Part shown: piece after piece, positions 38,438 through 46,029 of the stretch
How positions within the stretch are numbered: the stretch's first letter is position 1
Layout of the letters: each line of letters begins with the position of its first letter
Assembly: GCF_945957355.1 (NCBI RefSeq)
Contig: NZ_CAMFKM010000010.1
Coordinates: forward strand, 161,318 to 225,317
From: an uncultured Reyranella sp.
GTDB taxonomy: Bacteria; Pseudomonadota; Alphaproteobacteria; Reyranellales; Reyranellaceae
Reading direction: 5' to 3'
Length of the DNA: 64,000 nucleotides
Made by a program: the position numbers and the translations under genes
Notes under the pieces: model-generated
What the model saw: only the letters and a program-made list of their open reading frames with translations
Told to the model about the DNA's origin: nothing
Databases searched by the model: none

Positions 38438-40024
38438 TCAGCCGTTGCCAGTCGCCCGCCCGATCGCCGCGACGATCGCGGCGCCGTCGAAGCGGCGCCA
38501 GCGGGCGGCGACGTATCGGTCGGGACGAATGAGATAGGTCGTCCCCGGCCGCGCATCGTAGCGCTGGCGCGCCAGCCCGTCGCCCGCAATGCGGATGCCG
38601 GTCGCCCCGGCCGGAAAATCCGGTACCGGCGTATCGAAATCGGCAAAGGTCAGCACCGTGAAGTCCGCGCCCAGCCGATCGATGAGCCAGCCCTCTCCCT
38701 CCCGGCCGATCGGTGCGTCGAGCATCGCCCGCCCGGGTCCCGGCCCGCGCGCCCAGTCGGTATCGGTATCCGCCGTATCGAGCGGCGAGTCCGGCTGGAC
38801 GGTCGGCACCGACAGGCGGCCACTGTTGATCAGCGCGCGCGCAAAGGGGAAGTCGCGTGCCAGCGAAAGCGTTGCGTCACGGAACGCCCGCGAGGCTGGA
38901 AACTTCGGCGTGATGAAGTCGGTGCTTCGGGTCGAGTTCAGGATGTTTTCCCGCGCCGCGGCGCGACGCTCGCTGCAATAGCTGTCGAGCAACGACACCG
39001 GAGCGGTCTTGCCGAGCACCATCGCCAGCTTCCAGGCGAGGTTGTCGACATCGGCGATGGCGGCGTTGCCGCCGCGCGCCCCGAACGGCGAGACGACATG
39101 CGCGGCGTCGCCGGCGAAAAGCACCCGGCCGTGGACGAAGCGCTCCATCATGCGGCAGGTGAAGGTGTAGACGCTGGTCCATTCGTGTTCCCAGCGCGCT
39201 TCGGGACCGAACATCTGGCGCAGGCGCCGATCGATGTTCTCCGGCTTCTTCTCCTCTTCCGGATCGGCGTCGGGACCGAGCTGGAAATCGACGCGCAGCA
39301 CGTCGTCGGCCTGGCGGTGCAGCAGCACGGAATTGGTCGGATGGAACGGCGGGTAGAACCAGAAGCGCCGCTCCTTCGGCAATTCGCTCAGCAGCCGGAT
39401 GTCGGAGATCAGGAACCGGTCGTGGAAGACCTCGCCGGGATAGGGCAGGTCCATCAGATGGCGGACGGTGCTGCGCACGCCGTCGCAGGCGACCAGCCAT
39501 TCGGCGTCGAGCGAGTAGCGGCCGTCCGGCGTCTCGACCTCGACGGCGACGCCGTCAGGGCCTGGGGTGATGCCGACGACCTTGTTGCGGAAGCGCATCT
39601 CGACCAGGGGCTCGGCGAGGCAGCGCTCGAAGAGATACTCCTCGACGTAATACTGCTGCAGGTTCACGAAGGCCGGGAACTTGTGCCCCGGCTCCGGTTG
39701 CAGGTTGAAGCGGAAGACCGGCTTGTCGTGAAGGTAAAGCTCACCCTGCTCCCAGGTGATGCCCTTCTCGACCATGCGGGTCGCGACGCCGAAGCGATCC
39801 CAGGTTTCAAGGCTGTGCTTGGCCTGGCAGATCGAGCGACTGCCCAGGCTCACCGTGTCGTCCTCGTCCAGCACCACCGACGGCACGCCGCGTTGCGCCA
39901 GCGCCAGCGCCAAGGTCGGCCCGGCCATGCCGGCCCCTACGATCACAACCGGCCGGCGCTCGCTGCCGCCATCGAGCTCAGGCGGCCTCCGGTACTCGTA
40001 GTGACGATAGGTGTAGGAACTCAT
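38438..40024 (-). CDS. FAD-dependent aromatic monooxygenase (MhpA/TfdB-like)
   Basis: This 528-residue class A flavin hydroxylase has the FAD motif VVIVGAGMAGPTLALALAQ (about residues 26-44), ACDGVRSTVRHL (about 180-191) and the GD motif RVLFAGDAAHVVSPFGARGG (core about 305-320). A thioredoxin-fold-like C-terminal region follows, as in phenol and 3-(3-hydroxyphenyl)propionate hydroxylases. The ring substrate is unknown. Its ATG at 40024 sits one base from a perfect 23-bp inverted repeat and lacks an ordinary ribosome site. It lies in a minus-strand group: MBL-fold gene, this gene, DUF2783, SDR, GNAT. Confidence 0.93.
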   Translation of the reverse strand: MSSYTYRHYEYRRPPELDGGSERRPVVIVGAGMAGPTLALALAQRGVPSVVLDEDDTVSLGSRSICQAKHSLETWDRFGVATRMVEKGITWEQGELYLHDKPVFRFNLQPEPGHKFPAFVNLQQYYVEEYLFERCLAEPLVEMRFRNKVVGITPGPDGVAVEVETPDGRYSLDAEWLVACDGVRSTVRHLMDLPYPGEVFHDRFLISDIRLLSELPKERRFWFYPPFHPTNSVLLHRQADDVLRVDFQLGPDADPEEEKKPENIDRRLRQMFGPEARWEHEWTSVYTFTCRMMERFVHGRVLFAGDAAHVVSPFGARGGNAAIADVDNLAWKLAMVLGKTAPVSLLDSYCSERRAAARENILNSTRSTDFITPKFPASRAFRDATLSLARDFPFARALINSGRLSVPTVQPDSPLDTADTDTDWARGPGPGRAMLDAPIGREGEGWLIDRLGADFTVLTFADFDTPVPDFPAGATGIRIAGDGLARQRYDARPGTTYLIRPDRYVAARWRRFDGAAIVAAIGRATGNG

Positions 40025-40025
40025 T

Positions 40026-40078
40026 GGAGCGCGCCACTCCAGTGGCGCTCATGATGCGCCACTGGAGTGGCGCGCTCC
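40026..40078. repeat. Perfect 23-bp inverted repeat with 7-base loop
   Basis: The arms at 40026-40048 and 40056-40078 are exactly complementary, with TCATGAT between them. Each arm contains a smaller palindrome (CGCCACT-CC-AGTGGCG), so alternative hairpins are possible. It fills nearly all of the gap between the MBL-fold and monooxygenase genes and ends one base from the monooxygenase start codon. There is no T-run on either strand. Confidence 0.85.
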
Positions 40079-40091
40079 CATGAAGGCATCG

Positions 40092-41048
40092 TCAGGCGCC
40101 CTTTTCCAGCGCCGCCCACATCTCGATGTCGCGCTCGGCCGTCCAGATGCGGGGATGGTCGAGCCCCTTGGCTTCGTCGTAGGCGCGGCTGACGTCGAAT
40201 GGCATGCAATGCTCGAAAATGACCCAGTTGCCGTAGCGCGGCTGCAGCGTCGCCATTGCCTTGTCGTAGGCCTGCTTCAGCGAGTCACCGGCCCCGGCAC
40301 TCTTCTCCACGACCTTGTAGAGGTCGCTCAGGAAGGCCTGGGTTCCGGCGATGCCTTCCTCGACGGGGCCCTCGCCGATCAGCGCGTCGCCACGCCCGGG
40401 CACCAACGCCTCGGCCTTGAGGTCGCGCAGCTTCTGCAGGGTCTCCGGCCAGTCCTTGTAGTGGGCATCGCCGCAATAGGGCGTGGCGCCGTATTCGACG
40501 AGATCGCCGCTGAACAGGGTCCGCTCTTCGGGCAGCCAGACGATGGTGTCGCCCTTGGTGTGACCGCGGCCGGCATGGATGATGTCGACCTGCAGCTTGC
40601 CCAGCCACAGGGTCATGCGGTCCTTGAAGGTGATGGTGGGCCAGGTCAGGCCCGGAATGGTCTCCGCGGCCTGGAACAGGCGCGGAAAGCGCTGCAGCTC
40701 CGACTTGTAGTCCTCTGCCCCGCGCTCGACGATCATCTCGCGCGTGGCTTCGCTGCAGATGATGTGCTCGGGCGCGTAGCCGCTGGCGCCCAGCACGCGC
40801 ACGGCATGGTAGTGCGACAGCACCACGTACTTGATCGGCTTGTCGGTGACGGTGCGGATGCGCTCGATGACCTGCTCCGCCATCTTCGGCGTCGCCTGGG
40901 CGTCGATCACCATGACCGCGTCGTCTCCGATCACGATGCCGGTATTGGGATCACCCTCCGCGGTGAAGGCATAGGCGTGTTCGGAGAGACGGCTGAAGGT
41001 GATCTTCTTGTCCGTCATGTCCGCCTGCGAAGCAAACGCCTTGGCCAT
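40092..41048 (-). CDS. Metallo-beta-lactamase-fold hydrolase with altered metal motif
   Basis: This 318-residue protein has an MBL fold. The usual HxHxDH reads HYHAVR (residues 79-84), keeping both first His but losing Asp and the following His. Later ligands look intact: GRGHTKGD (His163), LFSGDLVEYG (Asp182) and IFEHCMPFD near the C terminus. It may bind one zinc or a different metal. The ATG at 41048 is preferred over the preceding TTG because GGGGGAT lies upstream. It leads the operon with the FAD monooxygenase, so it may hydrolyse a pathway ester or thioester; that is inference. Confidence 0.87.
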   Translation of the reverse strand: MAKAFASQADMTDKKITFSRLSEHAYAFTAEGDPNTGIVIGDDAVMVIDAQATPKMAEQVIERIRTVTDKPIKYVVLSHYHAVRVLGASGYAPEHIICSEATREMIVERGAEDYKSELQRFPRLFQAAETIPGLTWPTITFKDRMTLWLGKLQVDIIHAGRGHTKGDTIVWLPEERTLFSGDLVEYGATPYCGDAHYKDWPETLQKLRDLKAEALVPGRGDALIGEGPVEEGIAGTQAFLSDLYKVVEKSAGAGDSLKQAYDKAMATLQPRYGNWVIFEHCMPFDVSRAYDEAKGLDHPRIWTAERDIEMWAALEKGA

Positions 41049-41139
41049 CAATATCCCCCGTTCCAGTTGCCTTGAACCTAGGCAGCGGGCGGGCGCGAAG
41101 TCAAAGCGTGGCTATTCACAGGCCGGTTCGCGGTTCCGG

Positions 41140-42159
41140 TCAGTCGGACCCGTATTTGTGATAGCTGCCGCGGTCGCCGGTGCGGACGGTGACGTCGAAC
41201 GTATCGTTGTCGCGTTCCAACCGGAGCTTCACCACCGAACCGGCGGGGCCGATCGCCCAGAGCTTGCGGTAGAAGTCGGCAACATCGTCGAGCACTTCGC
41301 CGTTCAGGGCATGCAGGATGTCGCCTCGCTGCAACCCGGCGCGGTCGGCCGGACCGCCGTCGGAAATGCCACCAACCACCAGTTGGCCCATGTGCTCGAC
41401 CGTATAGAGCCCCAGCCATGGGCGCGGGGGCGTGGACAGCCGGCCGGTGGCGACCAGTTCGTCGAAGATCGGCTTCAGCCGGTTGATCGGCACGTACATG
41501 TTGCCCGGGAACGCCGGCGACCCCGGACCCAGGGCCTCCTGCACCAGCAGCGAGCCAACGCCCAGCAGCTCGCCCTCCTGGCTGATCAGGGCCGAGCCAC
41601 CCCACAACGGATAGGCCGGCACCGTGAAGATCGCATTGTCGAGCAGGTATTCCCAGTAGCCGGCGAACTCGCGGCGGCCGGCGACCTTGACCTTCAGCGC
41701 CGCCTTTTCGCCCCCCAGGCCCGCGACATGGGCCTCGCTGCGGAGGGTGAGGGAATCGGAGTCGCCGAATGCCATCGGTTTCTGCGCGATCGGAGTCACC
41801 GTTCGCACGAGACCGAAGCCGCTCTCGTAGTCGTACCCGACGATGCGGGCGGGCAGTTCGTTGCCGTCGATGTCGGTGATCTTCACCGTGTCGGCTTCCA
41901 TGATGAGGTAGCCGATTGTGAGGATCAGCCCTTCATCGTCGACCAGGATGCCGTGACCTTCACGCTCCGTGCCCAAAGTCTGGGCCGAACGGCGGGTCTC
42001 CGGAATCGTCGTCCTGACGCCGACCACGGCCGGCAGAGCCGCCGAAACGAGCGGCGGCAGGCTCGAGCCACTTCCCGGCGTGCGGGCGACCACGCCCTCT
42101 TCGCCGGGTGGCGGCCAATGGCCGGCACCGTTTGCGGAACCGTTCAACCCTCGGGCCAT
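41140..42159 (-). CDS. HtrA-like protease-fold protein with PDZ domain, catalytic triad lost
   Basis: This 339-residue protein, starting at ATG 42159 behind GGAGGT, has a DegP/HtrA-type trypsin fold (about residues 38-235) and a C-terminal PDZ domain (about 245-325; SDGGPADRAGLQRGDIL). Aligned to DegP from memory, the His of TNNHV is Tyr84 (TIGYLI), the Asp of SDIALL is Gly114 (ESGFGLV), and the Ser of GNSGG is Trp186 (LWGGSAL). It should therefore be proteolytically dead. There is no signal peptide, so it is probably cytoplasmic. It is divergent from the uvrD-type helicase gene 70 bases away. Confidence 0.85.
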   Translation of the reverse strand: MARGLNGSANGAGHWPPPGEEGVVARTPGSGSSLPPLVSAALPAVVGVRTTIPETRRSAQTLGTEREGHGILVDDEGLILTIGYLIMEADTVKITDIDGNELPARIVGYDYESGFGLVRTVTPIAQKPMAFGDSDSLTLRSEAHVAGLGGEKAALKVKVAGRREFAGYWEYLLDNAIFTVPAYPLWGGSALISQEGELLGVGSLLVQEALGPGSPAFPGNMYVPINRLKPIFDELVATGRLSTPPRPWLGLYTVEHMGQLVVGGISDGGPADRAGLQRGDILHALNGEVLDDVADFYRKLWAIGPAGSVVKLRLERDNDTFDVTVRTGDRGSYHKYGSD

Positions 42160-42229
42160 CCGCACACCTCCGCGCGCACCAAGCGCGTCCACAGTCTCAA
42201 AGATAGGCGTCCGCCGCCCCGATTGCTAT

Positions 42230-44530
42230 ATGACGGTCATGGCGCCTCCCGCCGATCCGTTCGAAATCACCGACGACCCCGTCCCGGCCGCCCCCACGCC
42301 GGCGCGGCGCGCCGTTGCGTCCATGGCTCATCTCGAAGGGTTGAACGACGAGCAGCGCCAGGCCGTCACCCACACGGGAGGGCCCTTGCTGGTCCTTGCG
42401 GGCGCCGGCACTGGCAAGACGCGCGTGCTGACCACCCGCATCGCCCATCTGCTGATCACCGGCCAGACCCGTCCGTCGCAGATCCTGGCCGTAACCTTCA
42501 CCAACAAGGCTGCCCGCGAAATGCTCGACCGCGTGGCGAGCCTGATCGGCGGCGCCGCCGACGGGATGTGGCTCGGGACCTTCCACGCGATCGGCGTGCG
42601 CGTGCTGCGCCGCCATGCCGAGCTGATCGGGCTGAAGAGCAACTTCACGATCCTCGACACCGACGACCAGACGCGGCTGATCAAGCAGCTGCTTCAGGCC
42701 GAGGGGATCGACGACAAGAAATGGCCGGCACGCATCCTGTCCGGGATCATCCAGCGCTGGAAGGACCGCGCCCTGACGCCGGAGAAGGTGTCCGCCGACG
42801 AAGCCGGCGAATTCGCGGGCGGCCGGGCGGCCGACATCTACCGCCAGTACCAGGAGCGACTTGCGGAGGTGAATGCCGTCGATTTCGGCGACCTGGTGAT
42901 GCATTGCGTCACCCTGTGGCAGAAGCATCCCGACATTCTGGCGGTCTATCATGGCCGCTTCCGCCACATCCTGGTCGACGAGTACCAGGACACCAACGTC
43001 GCCCAGTATCTCTGGTTGCGGCTGCTGGCGCAGGGCACGCAGGATGTCTGTTGCGTCGGCGACGACGACCAGTCGATCTACGGCTGGCGCGGCGCCGAGG
43101 TGGGCAACATCCTGCGCTTCGAGAAGGATTTCCCCGGCGCCACGATCGTCCGGCTGGAGCGCAATTACCGTTCGACGCCGCACATCCTGGCCGCCGCCTC
43201 GCACCTCATCGCCCACAATGAGGGCCGGCTCGGGAAGACGCTTTGGACCGACGCCAAGGAGGGCGAGCGCATCTCGCTGCGCGGCGTCTGGGACGGCGAC
43301 GAGGAAGCACGCACCATCGGCGAGGAGATCGAGGCGCTGCAGCGCGACAAGCACAGGCTCTCGCAGATCGCGATCCTGGTGCGCGCCGGCTTCCAGACCC
43401 GCGAGTTCGAGGAACGGTTCATCACCATGGGCCTGCCCTACCGCGTGATCGGCGGGCCGCGCTTCTACGAGCGCCAGGAAATCCGCGACGCGCTGGCCTA
43501 TTGCCGCGTCACCATCCAGCACGACGACGACCTCGCCTTCGAACGCATCTACAATACGCCGCGCCGGGGCTTGGGCGAATCGGCGCTGCGAACGCTGCGA
43601 CTGATCCAGCGCACGCAGAAGATCTCGCTGTTCGAGGCGACACGGCGGGCGCTTGAGACCGACGAGCTGAAGGCCCGGCCGCGCAAGGCGCTGGGCGACC
43701 TGATCCGCAACTTCGAACGCTGGCGGGCGATGCTCGACGGCATGAGCCACGTCGAGGTGGTCGAAACCATCCTCGACGAGTCGGGCTACACCGACATGCT
43801 GAGGATCGACCGGTCGCCCGAGGCCGAGGGCCGGCTGGAGAACCTGAAGGAACTCATCAACGCGCTGCAGGAATTCGATTCGCTGCCGGCATTCATGGAG
43901 CACGTGGCGCTGCTCACCGACATGGCATCGCGAGACGACACCGACATGGTGAGCGTGATGACGCTGCATGCCGCCAAGGGCCTCGAGTTCGACACGGTCT
44001 TCCTGCCGGGCTGGGAGGAAGGCCTGTTCCCCAACCAGCGCGCGCTCGACGACAAGGGGCTTGCGGGTCTAGAGGAGGAGCGTCGGCTGGCCTATGTCGG
44101 CCTGACGCGCGCGCGCAAGCGGGCCTATGTCTCCTTCGCCGCCAACCGCCGGGTCTTCAACCAGTGGCAGGCCGCGATCCCGTCGCGCTTCCTGCGCGAG
44201 CTGCCGCCCGCCCAGCTCGCCCAGAGCAGCGATGCCGGTCTCTACGCGACCTATTCCGCCGGGCACCATGGCGGCCTGCGCGACCAGGCCAGCGGCTTCG
44301 AATACGAGAGCCTGGGCGTCACCGGCCGCCGCACCCGCTATCGCGACGAGACCGCCGACGATCGCCGCGCGACCGAAGGCGACCGGGTCGATCTCAGCAT
44401 CGGCCAGCGCGTCTTCCACCAGAAATTCGGCTACGGTCTTATCGTCGCCGTCGACGGCAACAAGCTCGACATCGAATTCGAGAAGGCCGGCCCCAAGAAG
44501 GTCCTCGACAGCTTCATCGAAGCTGCCTGA
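42230..44530 (+). CDS. uvrD: ATP-dependent DNA helicase UvrD/PcrA
   Basis: This 766-residue superfamily 1A helicase starts LNDEQRQAVTHTGGPLLVLA after a short Pro-rich leader of about 30 residues. Walker A is AGAGTGKT (about residues 56-63), motif Ia is VTFTNKAAREM, Walker B is VDEYQDT (about 249-255), motif III is DDDQSIYGWRG, and motif VI is YVGLTRARKR. The C terminus ends with a tudor-like segment (VFHQKFGYGLIVAVDGNKL). It unwinds DNA 3' to 5' in repair and replication restart. A second Met at 42239 is an alternative start. Confidence 0.95.
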   Translation: MTVMAPPADPFEITDDPVPAAPTPARRAVASMAHLEGLNDEQRQAVTHTGGPLLVLAGAGTGKTRVLTTRIAHLLITGQTRPSQILAVTFTNKAAREMLDRVASLIGGAADGMWLGTFHAIGVRVLRRHAELIGLKSNFTILDTDDQTRLIKQLLQAEGIDDKKWPARILSGIIQRWKDRALTPEKVSADEAGEFAGGRAADIYRQYQERLAEVNAVDFGDLVMHCVTLWQKHPDILAVYHGRFRHILVDEYQDTNVAQYLWLRLLAQGTQDVCCVGDDDQSIYGWRGAEVGNILRFEKDFPGATIVRLERNYRSTPHILAAASHLIAHNEGRLGKTLWTDAKEGERISLRGVWDGDEEARTIGEEIEALQRDKHRLSQIAILVRAGFQTREFEERFITMGLPYRVIGGPRFYERQEIRDALAYCRVTIQHDDDLAFERIYNTPRRGLGESALRTLRLIQRTQKISLFEATRRALETDELKARPRKALGDLIRNFERWRAMLDGMSHVEVVETILDESGYTDMLRIDRSPEAEGRLENLKELINALQEFDSLPAFMEHVALLTDMASRDDTDMVSVMTLHAAKGLEFDTVFLPGWEEGLFPNQRALDDKGLAGLEEERRLAYVGLTRARKRAYVSFAANRRVFNQWQAAIPSRFLRELPPAQLAQSSDAGLYATYSAGHHGGLRDQASGFEYESLGVTGRRTRYRDETADDRRATEGDRVDLSIGQRVFHQKFGYGLIVAVDGNKLDIEFEKAGPKKVLDSFIEAA

Positions 44531-44555
44531 GCAAGAAACACAGGAGAGAAACGCC

Positions 44556-45881
44556 ATGTTCCGCCGCTCTGCCCTTGTCCTCGGTTCGGCCCTCGGCCTC
44601 GTGCTGGCTTCCGGTACCGGATTTGCGCAAACCGGCAAGGTGACGGTCGTCACTTCGTTCTCGAAGGACGTCACCGACCCGATCAAGAAGGCCTTCGAGA
44701 AGGCCGTGCCCGGCGCAACGCTCGAAGTGCAAAACCGCAACACCAATGCCGGGGTGAAGTTCATCGAGGAGACCAAGGGCAACAACCAGGTCGATCTGTT
44801 CTGGGCCTCCGCGCCCGACGCCTTCGAGGTGCTGAAGGGCAAGAAGCTGTTGTCGGCGTACAAACCCAAGGCGACGGGTATCGCCGAGAAGGTCGGTTCC
44901 TATCCGGTGAACGACAAGGACGGCTTCTATTCCGGCTTCGCGGCCTCGGGCTACGGCATCATGTGGAACGAGCGCTATGTGAAGGCCAACAAGCTGCCGA
45001 CGCCGAAGGAGTGGCAGGACCTCGCGCAGGCGCCCTATTTCGACCATGTGTCGATCTCGGCGCCGTCGCGTTCGGGCACGACGCATCTCACGATCGAGAC
45101 GATCCTGCAGGGTGAAGGCTGGGACAAGGGCTGGCGCACCACCAAGGACATCGCCGGCAACCTGCGCACCGTGACCGATCGCTCGTTCGGCGTGCCGGAG
45201 GCCGTGAACTCCGGCCAGGTCGGCTACGGCATCGTGATCGACTTCTTCGCCTTCTCCTCGCAGGGAGCGGGCTTCCCGGTGAAGTTCGTCTATCCGTCGG
45301 TGACGACCCTGGTGCCGGCCAATGTCGGCGTCGTCGCCAACGCCCCCAACAAGGCGGGCGCCGAGGCCTTCATCGAGTTCCTGCTGTCGCCCGCGGGCCA
45401 GGAAGTGCTGCTCGAACCGACGATCCGCCGCCTGCCCGTGCGCCCCGAGACCTACGCCAAGGCGCCGGCCGACTATCCCAACCCCTTCAAGGACAAGAAC
45501 CTCCAGGGGCTGCTGACGTTCAACGCCGAACTGTCGGAAAAGCGCACGGCGGCCGTCGACACGCTGTTCGACCAGCTCATCACCTTCCAACTCGAGCCGC
45601 TGAAGGCCGCGACCAAAGTGCTGCATGAAGTCGATGCGGCACTGAAGAAGAAGGACAATGCCCAGGCCCGCGCGCTCGCCAAGGAAGCGCGCGACCTGAT
45701 CGCTGCCATGCCAATCACCGAGGCCCAGGCCGCCTCGCCCGAGATCAAGGCCGCGTTCAGCGGTGGCAAGGAGAAGTCGGCCCGCCAGGCCGAGCTGGAA
45801 CAGCAATGGGCCGCCTTCGCCAAGGAGAAGTACGCCGCCGCCAAGGCCAAGGCCGACGAGGCGCTGAAGCTGGCACGCTAG
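44556..45881 (+). CDS. ABC transporter substrate-binding protein (iron/spermidine-type) with helical C-terminal extension
   Basis: This 441-residue protein has a cleavable signal peptide (MFRRSALVLGSALGLVLASG, cleavage near FAQ). The bacterial extracellular binding-protein fold resembles Fe3+ (FbpA/AfuA) and 2-aminoethylphosphonate/spermidine binders: VTVVTSFSKDVTDPIKKAFE, VDLFWASAPDAFE, ASGYGIMWNERYV. Typical members are about 340 residues; here roughly 100 extra residues (from about 340) form a charged, Lys/Ala-rich helical tail (ALKKKDNAQARALAKEARD). It is the first gene of an import operon with permease and ATPase. Ribosome site AGGAGAG precedes ATG 44556. Confidence 0.9.
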   Translation: MFRRSALVLGSALGLVLASGTGFAQTGKVTVVTSFSKDVTDPIKKAFEKAVPGATLEVQNRNTNAGVKFIEETKGNNQVDLFWASAPDAFEVLKGKKLLSAYKPKATGIAEKVGSYPVNDKDGFYSGFAASGYGIMWNERYVKANKLPTPKEWQDLAQAPYFDHVSISAPSRSGTTHLTIETILQGEGWDKGWRTTKDIAGNLRTVTDRSFGVPEAVNSGQVGYGIVIDFFAFSSQGAGFPVKFVYPSVTTLVPANVGVVANAPNKAGAEAFIEFLLSPAGQEVLLEPTIRRLPVRPETYAKAPADYPNPFKDKNLQGLLTFNAELSEKRTAAVDTLFDQLITFQLEPLKAATKVLHEVDAALKKKDNAQARALAKEARDLIAAMPITEAQAASPEIKAAFSGGKEKSARQAELEQQWAAFAKEKYAAAKAKADEALKLAR

Positions 45882-45901
45882 TGCGGCCTGCAAATCACCT
45901 G

Positions 45902-45953
45902 CCTCCCCATTCACATGGGGAGGTGCCCGCGTCTCACGCGGGCGGAGGGGTCA
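45902..45953 (-). repeat. Two-hairpin palindromic repeat, copy B (inverted)
   Basis: This is the same element as copies A and C but in the opposite orientation. The conserved hairpin (CCTCCCCAT/ATGGGGAGG, loop GTGA read on the minus strand) lies at 45902-45923. The variable hairpin here is GCCCGCGT/ACGCGGGC with a 3-base loop (about 45924-45942). With copy C it forms a large inverted repeat between the binding-protein and permease genes. Confidence 0.85.
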
Positions 45954-45975
45954 CCGCGTCCGGGGTCACCGCATA

Positions 45976-46026
45976 TGACCCCTCCGCCCCTGATGACAGG
46001 GGCACCTCCCCATGTGAATGGGGAGG
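45976..46026 (+). repeat. Two-hairpin palindromic repeat, copy C
   Basis: Copy C has the invariant lead CCTCCGCCC, the variable hairpin GCCCCTG/CAGGGGC with loop ATGA (about 45986-46003), and the conserved hairpin with a 9-bp stem and GTGA loop (46005-46026). Its last bases, GGGGAGG at 46020-46026, are placed as the Shine-Dalgarno sequence of the permease gene at 46030. Confidence 0.85.
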
Positions 46027-46029
46027 CGC

